Assembly (NCBI RefSeq): GCF_001885585.1
Contig: NZ_LSRP01000035.1
Span: forward strand, 59,854-123,853
Direction: 5' to 3'
Length of the DNA stretch: 64,000 bases
DNA from: Pararhizobium antarcticum
GTDB taxonomy: Bacteria > Pseudomonadota > Alphaproteobacteria > Rhizobiales > Rhizobiaceae
Shown here: piece after piece, positions 23,698-31,307 of the stretch
How the letters are laid out: each line of letters starts with the position of its first letter
Position numbering within the stretch: the stretch's first letter is position 1
The notes under the pieces: model-generated
Databases searched by the model: none
Told to the model about the DNA's origin: nothing
The model's input: only the letters and a program-made list of their open reading frames with translations
Program-made: the position numbers and the translations under genes

Positions 23698-24990
23698 CTA
23701 TTTGCGCCGCTTGTCCTTGCCGAACGTGTAGCCGGTCTCGACGCTCGCCTTGCCGAACTTGTCGTGCAGCAGATTGATCGCCGCTTCCGCAGCCGCCCTG
23801 CGCCCAGCCTTTGCATCGACCAGATCGGGCGGGTCGGCAAGGTCCGGCGCAGACAGGTCGCTGACGCCGATGCCGATCAGCCGGAAGCGTGTTCCGTCCG
23901 TCTCCTTTTCGAGAAGCTGCATGCCCGTCCTGAAGATCCTGTCGGCGAGCCGTGTCGGGCTTTCCAGCCGCCGGTTTCGCGTCCGGCTCTTGAAGTCCGC
24001 CGTCTTCAGCTTCAGCACCACCGTATGCCCGGCGATATCCGCCTTGCGCAGCCGCAACGCCACCTGCTCGCTCAGGCGGCGCAGATGCGTGACCAGATCC
24101 CCATAGTCGCAGAGGTCGTCGTTGAATGTCGTTTCAGACGACACGCTCTTGGCCTCGCCATCGATTTCCACCGCCCGATCGTCCAGCCCCCGTGAAAGGC
24201 GGAACAGGCGCTGCCCCATGGCGCCATAACGGCGCATCAGGTCCGTTTCATCTATGCTCTGCAACTGTCCGATGGTCCGGATGCCGTCGCGCTCCAGCGT
24301 CGCTTCAAAGGCCTTGCCGACACCCCAGATCATCGTCACCGGTCGTTCCTTCAGGAAACGGGTCGCTTCCTCGGCGCCGATCACCGAAAAGCCACGCGGC
24401 TTCTGCAGGTCCGAGGCGATCTTGGCGAGAAACTTGCAGTAGGAGAGACCAACGGAAACGGTGATGCCGATTTCCTGTTCCACCCGACGCGCGAACTTTG
24501 CAAGGGTGCGGGCTGGCGGATCGTGATGCAGGCGTTCCGTTCCCGCCAGTTCGAGAAACGCCTCGTCGATCGACAGCGGTTGGACCAGTGGCGTCAGGTC
24601 CTGCATCAGGGCGCGGATCTGCCGGCTGACCCGAACATATTTTTCCATGTCCGGCTTGATGACCACCGCCTGCGGACAGGCTTCGAGCGCCTTGAACATC
24701 GGCATGGCGGAGCGCACGCCGTGGATGCGGGCGATATAGCAGGCGGTGGACACGACGCCGCGCTTGCCGCCACCAATGATCACCGGCCTGTCGGCAAGCT
24801 CAGGATGGTCGCGCTTTTCAACCGATGCATAAAACGCATCGCAATCGATATGCGCCAAGGTCAGCTGATACAGTTCGGGGTGATAGACGAGCCTCGGGCT
24901 GCCGCAGGCCGAGCAGCGCCGCATGCCGGCACGCTGACCGGTCAGGCAGTCGCGGCAAAACCCAGGATGCTCGACAGGATCGTTTGACAT
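23698..24990 (-). CDS. dinB: DNA polymerase IV with N-terminal cysteine finger
   Basis: This Y-family translesion polymerase has the palm residues [15 protein letters not shown] (Asp 49 and 51), [25 protein letters not shown] near residue 145 and a little-finger domain at the end. At 430 residues it is longer than the enterobacterial enzyme because of about 35 extra N-terminal residues with two CxxC pairs (cysteines 12, 15, 26 and 29), which look like a zinc ribbon. It lacks an obvious beta-clamp peptide that I can identify with certainty at the C-terminus. Confidence 0.92.
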   Translation of the reverse strand: MSNDPVEHPGFCRDCLTGQRAGMRRCSACGSPRLVYHPELYQLTLAHIDCDAFYASVEKRDHPELADRPVIIGGGKRGVVSTACYIARIHGVRSAMPMFKALEACPQAVVIKPDMEKYVRVSRQIRALMQDLTPLVQPLSIDEAFLELAGTERLHHDPPARTLAKFARRVEQEIGITVSVGLSYCKFLAKIASDLQKPRGFSVIGAEEATRFLKERPVTMIWGVGKAFEATLERDGIRTIGQLQSIDETDLMRRYGAMGQRLFRLSRGLDDRAVEIDGEAKSVSSETTFNDDLCDYGDLVTHLRRLSEQVALRLRKADIAGHTVVLKLKTADFKSRTRNRRLESPTRLADRIFRTGMQLLEKETDGTRFRLIGIGVSDLSAPDLADPPDLVDAKAGRRAAAEAAINLLHDKFGKASVETGYTFGKDKRRK

Positions 24991-25118
24991 TGCTCGGAAC
25001 AAAAGTTGAACATCTGCACGTTAGCCCGTAAGCTGGGTCTTCTCAAGCGAGGAATCGCCGCCATGTCTGATCGATCATGATGTTTTTTCCGCGATACCGG
25101 TCCCCAACTTCCGGGGGA

Positions 25119-25760
25119 TCAGCGCGCAAAATGGCTGCGGATGATGCGGGCGACATCCGTCCAGTCCGCCGCTTTGACAATACCGTCGTCCGGTTCGGGC
25201 GCGAAAACCCGGAATTCGGCATTGGCCATGACGTTGACGAGCAGGCATTGCGGGGCATGGCTGCGCACGGAATGAAGATTGCGCAGGATGTCATCGACAA
25301 AGGCGACGGGAACGTCGCGGGAATCATGCAGTCGCTGGACGACGGGTCCCTTGGGCTCCTCCGTCGCCAGCAAGGGATAATGCAGGCGATGATGGTCGAG
25401 GAGGCTGCGGCGTACGGCGGCATGGCGAGGCGGCATCGCGGTCAAAAAGACCAGGTCGGCTTCGTCGGCAAGGCTTTCCAGCGTTTCGACTGCCAGCGTG
25501 GCCGGCGTCTGCCATTGGTCTTGAAGAGTGAAGAACTGCTCGAGGAGATCATCGACCAGGCCATCGTCGATCGGCAGTCCATCGGCACTGAGCACGATGT
25601 TGCCATGCAGGCGGAAGGAGCGCGCCAGCAGGTCATGGCCGGACGACCGCAGGAAGTTGCGGAAGGGGGTAAGGAACTCCAGGACCACCTCATCGATATC
25701 GCAGATGATCAGCGGCCGGTCCGTCAGCGTCACATGGTCGAAATTCAGGCTTGCGGTCAT
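25119..25760 (-). CDS. HAD-like hydrolase of unknown substrate
   Basis: The 213-residue product has the haloacid-dehalogenase fold motifs in order: [10 protein letters not shown] with the nucleophile Asp 21 and Asp 23, LVFLTAMPP (motif II threonine about 107), a lysine in TEEPKGPVV (about 137) and [11 protein letters not shown] (motif III aspartates 156-157). This suggests a phosphatase acting in the cytoplasm. The gene stops upstream neighbour DUF3572 by only two bases and is likely cotranscribed with it, divergent from divK. The substrate is unknown. Confidence 0.8.
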   Translation of the reverse strand: MTASLNFDHVTLTDRPLIICDIDEVVLEFLTPFRNFLRSSGHDLLARSFRLHGNIVLSADGLPIDDGLVDDLLEQFFTLQDQWQTPATLAVETLESLADEADLVFLTAMPPRHAAVRRSLLDHHRLHYPLLATEEPKGPVVQRLHDSRDVPVAFVDDILRNLHSVRSHAPQCLLVNVMANAEFRVFAPEPDDGIVKAADWTDVARIIRSHFAR

Positions 25761-25762
25761 AT

Positions 25763-26035
25763 TCAGAAATCCCCTGGATTGTCGGGGCCGGACAGAACGG
25801 CATGGGCATACACCACATCCTGCGGCGACGTTCCGGTCGCATCGCAGAAGGCGAGCAGCGTCGGCTCGTGGCCCATCAGGAAATCGACGACGCCAGCCAG
25901 AAAGCCGGGATCAGCGGCGGAATGGCGCAGGGACGAGATCTCCGTTCCTGTCAGCGCCAGGAACCGGCCAAGCAGGTCAGGCTCGTTCGCCAGCCAGCCC
26001 AGGATGGCAATCGCTGTCTCTTCGGCGGATTTCAA
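25763..26035 (-). CDS. DUF3572 family protein
   Basis: The 90-residue product is a small soluble helical protein of the rhizobial DUF3572 family, recognisable by [23 protein letters not shown] after the start and [16 protein letters not shown] near the end. Function is unknown. The start codon is TTG at 26035 with AAGGA about nine bases upstream. It lies two bases from the HAD-like gene and is divergent from divK, an arrangement seen in relatives. Confidence 0.85.
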   Translation of the reverse strand: MKSAEETAIAILGWLANEPDLLGRFLALTGTEISSLRHSAADPGFLAGVVDFLMGHEPTLLAFCDATGTSPQDVVYAHAVLSGPDNPGDF

Positions 26036-26203
26036 GAGCCCGTATCCTTCTTCGCTTATTCGTGCTGTTCCCGCGGAAAATTACCTGTTTTTCAACCAAA
26101 TAGCTTTAGCCTCTGGTTTCCGGGAAGAGCTGTGCCCGCTCGTGGCGCAACTTATAGACATGCAATGTGGTTGCAAGCCGGAACCGCGAAACAAGGTATC
26201 AAA

Positions 26204-26575
26204 ATGCCCAAGCAGGTGATGATTGTCGAGGACAACGAGCTGAACATGAAGCTCTTCCGGGATCTGATCGAGGCGTCGGGATACACGACGATCCAGACCC
26301 GCAACGGCATGGAAGCCCTTGATCTTGCCCGGAAACACCGTCCGGACCTGATTCTCATGGACATCCAGCTGCCGGAGGTTTCGGGACTGGAAGTGACAAA
26401 GTGGCTGAAGGAGGACGACGAACTCCACGTCATCCCGGTCATCGCCGTCACAGCCTTTGCGATGAAGGGCGACGAGGAGCGCATCCGCCAGGGCGGTTGC
26501 GAGGCTTACGTTTCCAAGCCGATATCCGTTCCGAAATTTATCGAAACCATCAAAACATATCTGGGCGACGCCTGA
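26204..26575 (+). CDS. divK: Cell-cycle response regulator DivK
   Basis: DivK is a single-domain response regulator that controls polarity and the CtrA pathway in alphaproteobacteria. The 123-residue receiver has the acidic pocket Glu 9/Asp 10 ([15 protein letters not shown]), phosphoacceptor Asp 53 ([13 protein letters not shown]), Thr 83 and Lys 105 ([11 protein letters not shown]). There is no output domain. The ATG at 26204 is the family start. pleD begins 18 bases downstream, the usual operon in this group. Confidence 0.96.
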   Translation: MPKQVMIVEDNELNMKLFRDLIEASGYTTIQTRNGMEALDLARKHRPDLILMDIQLPEVSGLEVTKWLKEDDELHVIPVIAVTAFAMKGDEERIRQGGCEAYVSKPISVPKFIETIKTYLGDA

Positions 26576-26593
26576 TTTGTCGGGAAGAACTGA

Positions 26594-27961
26594 ATGACCG
26601 CGCGTATTCTTGTCGTCGATGACATTCCGGCCAATGTGAAGCTGCTCGAAGCCCGGCTGGTTGCCGAGTATTACGACGTGCTGACGGCCGAGGACGGCTA
26701 CACGGCACTTGCCATCTGCGAGAAGACGCCGGTCGATCTCATCCTGCTCGATATCATGATGCCCGGCATTGACGGCTTTGAGGTTTGCGAGCGACTGAAG
26801 GCGAACCCGCGCACCGCCCATATTCCCGTGGTCATGGTGACGGCACTCGATCAGCCATCCGACCGCGTCCGCGGGCTGAAGGCCGGTGCCGACGATTTCC
26901 TGACCAAGCCGGTCAACGACCTGCAGCTGATGTCACGCGTCAAAAGCCTCGTGCGGTTGAAGAATGTCAGCGACGAACTGCGCCTTCGCGCCGAGACCGC
27001 CCACACCGTCGGGCTCCAGGATCTCGACCGGGCCAGCCGCCCGGATGAACCTGGCAATATCCTGCTCGTCGATGCGCGCGGCAGCTCCCAGGAGCGCCTG
27101 TCGCGGGCCTTGAAGCCGATTGCCGAGATTACCTCCATGCCGGATCCGCAGGCGGCATTGTTCGAGGCCGCCGAAAACAATTTCGACCTCGTCATCGTCA
27201 ACGCCAATTTCGAGGATTACGATCCGCTGCGGCTCTGCTCGCAGCTGCGCTCGCTGGAACGCACCCGCTACATCCCGATTCTGCTGATCGCCGAGCAGGG
27301 GCAGGACGAGATGGTGGTACGGGCGCTGGATCTGGGCGTGACCGACTACATCATGCGGCCGGTCGATCCGAATGAACTGGTGGCACGTAGCCTCACGCAG
27401 ATCCGCCGCAAGCATTGCAACGACCGCCTGCGCATGAGCGTCAAGCAGACGATTGAGATGGCGGTGACCGACGGCCTGACGGGCCTCCACAATCGTCGTT
27501 ACCTCGACAGTCACATGAAACTGCTGATCGAGCGCGCAACCGCCCGCGGCCGGCAATTGTCCGTCTGCATCACCGATATCGACCGCTTCAAGAGCGTCAA
27601 CGATCTCTACGGTCATGACGCCGGCGACGAGGTGTTGCGCGAGTTCGCCCATCGCATCCGCTCGACGGTGCGCGGGGCCGATCTGGCCTGTCGCTATGGT
27701 GGTGAAGAGTTCGTGGTCGTGATGCCGGACACGCCGCCGGATGTTGCAGCCGCGATTGCTGAACGCCTGCGCAGCATCATCGAGGGCCAGCCATTCCGCC
27801 TGCCGAATTCCGATACGATGCTCTCCGTGACGGCCTCCCTCGGAATTTCGACCTTGAACCCGGGTGGCGACACGCCGGAGGCCCTGCTCAAGCGGGCCGA
27901 TACGGCGCTGTATCAAGCGAAAAACAATGGCCGGAACCGTGTCGTTGCGGTCGCGGCATAG
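26594..27961 (+). CDS. pleD: Diguanylate cyclase response regulator PleD
   Basis: PleD makes cyclic di-GMP when phosphorylated and helps set cell polarity and the motile-to-sessile switch. The 455-residue protein has two receiver domains and a GGDEF domain. The first receiver has Asp 9/10 and phosphoacceptor Asp 53 (ILLDIMMPGIDGF). The active-site loop is CRYGGEEFVVVMP, with GGEEF near residues 369-373, and the inhibitory RxxD site (RGAD) lies about nine residues before it. It is the second gene of the divK operon. Confidence 0.96.
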   Translation: MTARILVVDDIPANVKLLEARLVAEYYDVLTAEDGYTALAICEKTPVDLILLDIMMPGIDGFEVCERLKANPRTAHIPVVMVTALDQPSDRVRGLKAGADDFLTKPVNDLQLMSRVKSLVRLKNVSDELRLRAETAHTVGLQDLDRASRPDEPGNILLVDARGSSQERLSRALKPIAEITSMPDPQAALFEAAENNFDLVIVNANFEDYDPLRLCSQLRSLERTRYIPILLIAEQGQDEMVVRALDLGVTDYIMRPVDPNELVARSLTQIRRKHCNDRLRMSVKQTIEMAVTDGLTGLHNRRYLDSHMKLLIERATARGRQLSVCITDIDRFKSVNDLYGHDAGDEVLREFAHRIRSTVRGADLACRYGGEEFVVVMPDTPPDVAAAIAERLRSIIEGQPFRLPNSDTMLSVTASLGISTLNPGGDTPEALLKRADTALYQAKNNGRNRVVAVAA

Positions 27962-28380
27962 GCCTGGAGCACCACTTCTTCGGTGATGCCCGGCGTTTTC
28001 CACAGAAAACCACCGGCTGTAGGCGCAGCCATCCGGCGGGCTTGTAGCCCGTGGCCGCGTTTCCGGCGCTCGGGCGTGTCGAAATTACGCGCGCTGCATC
28101 GCATTTTGTCCATTTTGCTTTGGATTCAGCGATTTATCGTATTTACCTATCTTGGGTTGCAGGAGTTTTCGGCCCGCGCGCGGCGCCGGCCGCGTCTCTC
28201 AAACACACAATATCTGCTCATTCTTTGCGCTTTTGCATCTGGGTTTTCTTTGCAAGGGAGCCCTAAAATTAACCATGTTCCCACTGGCATCGGCAGTTTG
28301 GTTAAGAATTCGTTGATTCTTTTTTCTTTTCAGGCAATCCTTACTTACAAGGAAGCCGTAACTTCCTCAGTCTTCAGTTA

Positions 28381-28521
28381 CCCCATGATGCTCAGGTCCG
28401 CCGCATCTCCTGGGTCGTGGGGTTTGTCGACTGGTCTACAACACCTGCGGTTCCTCGTGCCGCCGTTGCCGGCCAGTCGACACCCTTTCCAGCGCCGCTT
28501 CCGCAAGGAGGCGGCGTTTTT
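28381..28521 (+). ncRNA. Candidate structured small RNA, unnamed
   Basis: A strong RNA fold is visible on the plus strand. TGTCGACTGGTC (28425-28436) pairs with GGCCAGTCGACA (28471-28482) with one G-U pair, extended outward by GGG/CCC (28420-28422 with 28483-28485). An intrinsic terminator ends the unit at 28521. A second set of complements, TCAGGTC (28392-28398) with GACCTGA (28529-28535) and CGCCGC (28399-28404) with GCGGCG (28511-28516), would compete with the terminator. The 5' end is not defined. A 6S-like RNA is one possibility, but I cannot match it to a known family. Confidence 0.45.
28493..28521 (+). terminator. Intrinsic terminator of the small RNA candidate
   Basis: CGCCGCTTCC (28493-28502) pairs with GGAGGCGGCG (28507-28516), a 10 bp stem with one U-G pair and a GCAA tetraloop, followed by TTTTT (28517-28521). 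This is a textbook Rho-independent terminator on the plus strand, lying 530 bases after pleD and convergent with rpmG. Confidence 0.8.
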
Positions 28522-28561
28522 GATTCCCGACCTGACGATACCCCGTCGGAATACAGAGGCA

Positions 28562-28594
28562 ATAAAAAAGGCGCCTGGCTTTTCAGCCGGCGCC
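28562..28594 (-). terminator. Intrinsic terminator of rpmG
   Basis: GGCGCC (28570-28575) and GGCT (28577-28580) pair with AGCC (28585-28588) and GGCGCC (28589-28594) around a TTTC loop with one bulged T. On the minus strand the stem is followed by a T-run (complement of AAAAAA at 28564-28569). It sits 28 bases after the rpmG stop. Confidence 0.8.
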
Positions 28595-28621
28595 GTTTCT
28601 AAAATCTGCCGAAGATCAGGA

Positions 28622-28789
28622 TTACTTGATCTTGGTTTCCTTGAACTCGACATGCTTGCGCACGACCGGATCATATTTCGTCATGGCCATCTTGTCGGTC
28701 TTGGTGCGGCTGTTCTTGGTGGTCACGTAGAAGAAACCCGTGTCGGCCGTCGACAGCAGCTTGATCTTGATTTTTGCAGCTTTCGCCAT
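28622..28789 (-). CDS. rpmG: 50S ribosomal protein L33
   Basis: L33 is a small protein of the large ribosomal subunit. The 55-residue product [20 protein letters not shown] shows the usual start, then [20 protein letters not shown] and a basic C-terminus. The CxxC zinc pairs found in some L33 proteins are absent, so this is the zinc-independent form. The ATG at 28789 is the family start. It stands alone with its own terminator, between the RNA candidate and an MFS gene. Confidence 0.96.
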   Translation of the reverse strand: MAKAAKIKIKLLSTADTGFFYVTTKNSRTKTDKMAMTKYDPVVRKHVEFKETKIK

Positions 28790-28856
28790 GGTCGTCCTGC
28801 CTTTATGAAAAAACAAAGCCGCGAACGTCCGTTAAGGGTCCCGGCAAACTTGGCGC

Positions 28857-28885
28857 GAAACTACAAATCGCGCCCGAAAAGTCAA
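28857..28885 (-). promoter_or_regulatory. Candidate promoter for rpmG
   Basis: On the minus strand TTGACT (28885-28880) lies 16 bases before TAGTTT (28863-28858), about 70 bases ahead of the rpmG ATG and just after the MFS stop. The -35 box is good for an alphaproteobacterial housekeeping sigma factor; the -10 box is weak. Confidence 0.3.
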
Positions 28886-30066
28886 GTCCGTTTTGGGTTG
28901 AAAACCAGTCTGAACACCGAAAGAGCCACATAAAGCCCGAAGAAGCCGGCGATCGACCAGGCAAAACCGTCATTGCCGGTCACATCCATTGCGGCACCGA
29001 TCGCCTGCGGACCGGCAACCGTGCCCACGGCATAGGAGAAGATGAAGGCGGCATTGGCGGCTGCGAGGTCCGCGCCGGTCAGACGGCTTCCCAGATGGCT
29101 GAGGCCGACCGTGTAGAGGCCCGAGACGCATCCGCCCCAGAACAGCAGCACGACGGCCATCAACCACCAGCTGTGCTGCAGAAGCGGCAGGCAGAGTGCG
29201 CCGATCAGCCCGATGACGGTCATCAGCGCGAGAAGATTGCGCCGGTCCTTCATGCGGTCGGAGAGCATGCCGAGCGGTATCTGGAAAATGACATTGCCGA
29301 GGCCCATCACGGTCAGCAGCAGTGCCGCCTCTGATTCGGTGAAGCCCGCCCTTGTGCCGAAGATCGGGAACAGCGACAGACCGCCCGATTCGACCGCGCC
29401 GAAGATGAAGACGGCCGCCGTTGCCGTCGGCACCAGGAAGACGTAGCGCATGAAATGCAGTTCTGGCTTTGCGTCCAGGTCCGGACTTTCGTTCCGCGCA
29501 AGAAAGATCGGAATGGCCGCCAGAAGAATGACGCCGGCACCGACGGCGAAGGGCAGGATGCCGTCACTGCCGAGGATGGAGAAGAGCAGGGGCCCGGCTG
29601 CGAATCCAAGCGACAGCACGGTCCCGTAAATGCCGAGAACAAGCCCGCGGCGCTTGGGCGGTGCCGTGGCGTTGATCCAGAACTCGGAAAGCACGAACAG
29701 CACCGTGATCGCCCCGTGAAACACGACGCGCAGCGGAAACCACATCAGGAAGTTCTCGATGTAGTAGAAGCCAAGCGCGCTCAGGGCCGAAAGCAGGACC
29801 GCCCACAGCATCGTGTTGGCGATGCCGTAGCGATGCGCGACCTTGGTGGTGAACGGCGCGACGGCCATGGAGGCGAGCCCTGCCATCGCCGAGTTCAGCC
29901 CGATCATCGTCGAGGAGATCCCGCGCTTTTCCATGATGATGCTGAGAAGCGGCAGGCCAAGGCCAATGGCAATGCCGACGGCCGAGATAGCCGAGACGGC
30001 CGCGATAAGCGACGGCCAGTGAATATCATCAACCGGCGCTATCGTGCCAGACGGCGGCTGTGCCAT
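28882..30066 (-). CDS. MFS transporter
   Basis: The 394-residue product is an inner-membrane permease of the major facilitator superfamily with about twelve hydrophobic helices. The loop after helix 2 has GLASMAVAPFTTKVAHRYG and the loop after helix 8 has IPLGMLSDRMKDRRNLLAL, the duplicated GxxxDRxxRR-like motif of the superfamily. Substrate is not predictable. The start MAQPPSGTIAP at 30066 has AAGGA nine bases upstream; a longer start at 30090 would overlap the Nudix gene, which lies 13 bases upstream on the same strand. Confidence 0.88.
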   Translation of the reverse strand: MAQPPSGTIAPVDDIHWPSLIAAVSAISAVGIAIGLGLPLLSIIMEKRGISSTMIGLNSAMAGLASMAVAPFTTKVAHRYGIANTMLWAVLLSALSALGFYYIENFLMWFPLRVVFHGAITVLFVLSEFWINATAPPKRRGLVLGIYGTVLSLGFAAGPLLFSILGSDGILPFAVGAGVILLAAIPIFLARNESPDLDAKPELHFMRYVFLVPTATAAVFIFGAVESGGLSLFPIFGTRAGFTESEAALLLTVMGLGNVIFQIPLGMLSDRMKDRRNLLALMTVIGLIGALCLPLLQHSWWLMAVVLLFWGGCVSGLYTVGLSHLGSRLTGADLAAANAAFIFSYAVGTVAGPQAIGAAMDVTGNDGFAWSIAGFFGLYVALSVFRLVFNPKRT

Positions 30067-30079
30067 GCAATCGAATTCC

Positions 30080-30796
30080 TTAAAAGACATCCCGGATAAA
30101 GCGTCCGTGACGGGTATGAAAGAAGGGAACCGGCCGCCCGAAAGGCAATGACGGGTCTTGCGCGAGGTTTTCGCGCAACGCATCGAGAATGATGCCGGTA
30201 ATATCAGGCATCGTTACAGACGAGACATCGTTGACGTCAATCCATCGCAAGTCCTCAAGCTCACGGCTGTCCCGAATATCCATCGGGTCGATGCCCGCTT
30301 CATCGACGAACACAGCAAAAAAATGTGTGTCGAAGCGGCGGGGATAGCCCGGAGGTGTGATCGCTCGAGCGATATAGCGCAAGTTTGCGAGATCGGGAAG
30401 GAAGGGTAACGTCGTGTTTGCAGAGGAGACACTGCCGATCGCGATGCTGGCCTCTTCATGCAATTCGCGCAGTGCAGCCAGCGCAATGGCGCGCAGGCGC
30501 GATTCCGTTGCACGCGGTCCGCAGCCGGCCTTCAACCTGTCGAGCACGGCCGGGTTGATGTCGCTGTTCCAGCGGATCAGGCGATCGCCGGCGTCCCGTC
30601 GTCCACCGGGGAAGACATGCACGTCCGGCATGAAAACATGGGCGCGATGGCGCCTGCCGACAAGAACGCGGACATCGGCGTTGGAACGATCGAGCAGCAT
30701 GATCGAGGCCGCGTCGCGCGGCCGCAAGGTCCGTTCCGCTTTTGCAGATACAGGCGGCGCCGCGGTTTCCGGCTGCATCTGAGGCGCCTGCGTCAA
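30080..30796 (-). CDS. Nudix hydrolase with split Nudix box
   Basis: The 238-residue protein is a probable nucleoside-diphosphate-linked pyrophosphohydrolase. The catalytic helix is ALAALRELHEEASI, with the REXXEE core. The glycine start of the box, VFPGGRRDAGD, lies about 45 residues earlier rather than directly adjacent, so the box is interrupted by an insertion, as in NUDT19-like proteins. Its start overlaps the DUF983 stop by four bases (ATGA type), indicating coupled translation. The substrate is unknown. Confidence 0.83.
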   Translation of the reverse strand: MTQAPQMQPETAAPPVSAKAERTLRPRDAASIMLLDRSNADVRVLVGRRHRAHVFMPDVHVFPGGRRDAGDRLIRWNSDINPAVLDRLKAGCGPRATESRLRAIALAALRELHEEASIAIGSVSSANTTLPFLPDLANLRYIARAITPPGYPRRFDTHFFAVFVDEAGIDPMDIRDSRELEDLRWIDVNDVSSVTMPDITGIILDALRENLAQDPSLPFGRPVPFFHTRHGRFIRDVF

Positions 30797-31263
30797 GCGG
30801 ACGTGTCCCGGGCAGGCAGCGGCGGCAATTCGTCTTCGGGTTCATCGTCATGCCCCCCGAATCCGTGCATGCGCAGCGCCCATTGCAATCCGATAACGCC
30901 GCCCTTGACCGGCGTAAGCAACGCCAGCGAGCCGATGATGGTGATCGGCACCCAGATGGCCAGATGTCCCCAGTTCGACAGGGTCAGAAGCATTTCCGTC
31001 ATCATGAAACCACCGAGCACCAGATGCCCCATGATCGTCACGACGATATAGGGTGGAAAATCGTCGGCGCGGTGATGATCCATGCGTTCGCCACAGGACG
31101 AGCAGGCGTCGACCGATTTCAGAAAGCTACGGAAAAGGCGCCCCTCTCCGCAGGCCGGGCAGCGATTGAGCATGCCGCGCCGGATCGACCGACCCACAGG
31201 GCGCTCGACCGCGTCCGTTTGTTGAAACCGGATGGTCTCCGGCGTGCTCTGTTGTCCGTGCAT
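30793..31263 (-). CDS. DUF983 family membrane protein
   Basis: The 156-residue protein has two CxxC pairs, in NRCPACGEGRLF (about residues 34-45) and ACSSCGERMDHHRADD (about 53-68), which look like a zinc ribbon, followed by two membrane helices (about 72-120). This layout defines the DUF983 family, common in alphaproteobacteria; function is unknown. It starts 45 bases after rnr and overlaps the Nudix gene by four bases. Confidence 0.88.
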   Translation of the reverse strand: MHGQQSTPETIRFQQTDAVERPVGRSIRRGMLNRCPACGEGRLFRSFLKSVDACSSCGERMDHHRADDFPPYIVVTIMGHLVLGGFMMTEMLLTLSNWGHLAIWVPITIIGSLALLTPVKGGVIGLQWALRMHGFGGHDDEPEDELPPLPARDTSA

Positions 31264-31307
31264 ATCCCTATCCTTTTGTGGACGTCGGGCGATCTGCTGC
31301 CGACCGA

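Larger units (their letters stand above)
27962..28621. other. Long intergenic region between pleD and rpmG
   Basis: This 660-base gap has no convincing protein gene. Its first half contains GC-rich sequence after pleD, then an AT-rich stretch (about 28100-28340) with the inverted repeat TTAACCA (28269-28275)/TGGTTAA (28299-28305) and an AT-rich hairpin AAGAAT/ATTCTT (28304-28321) followed by Ts. The second half holds the RNA candidate and two terminators listed separately. The TTAACCAT at 28269-28276 equals the short CtrA-binding motif. Confidence 0.6.
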
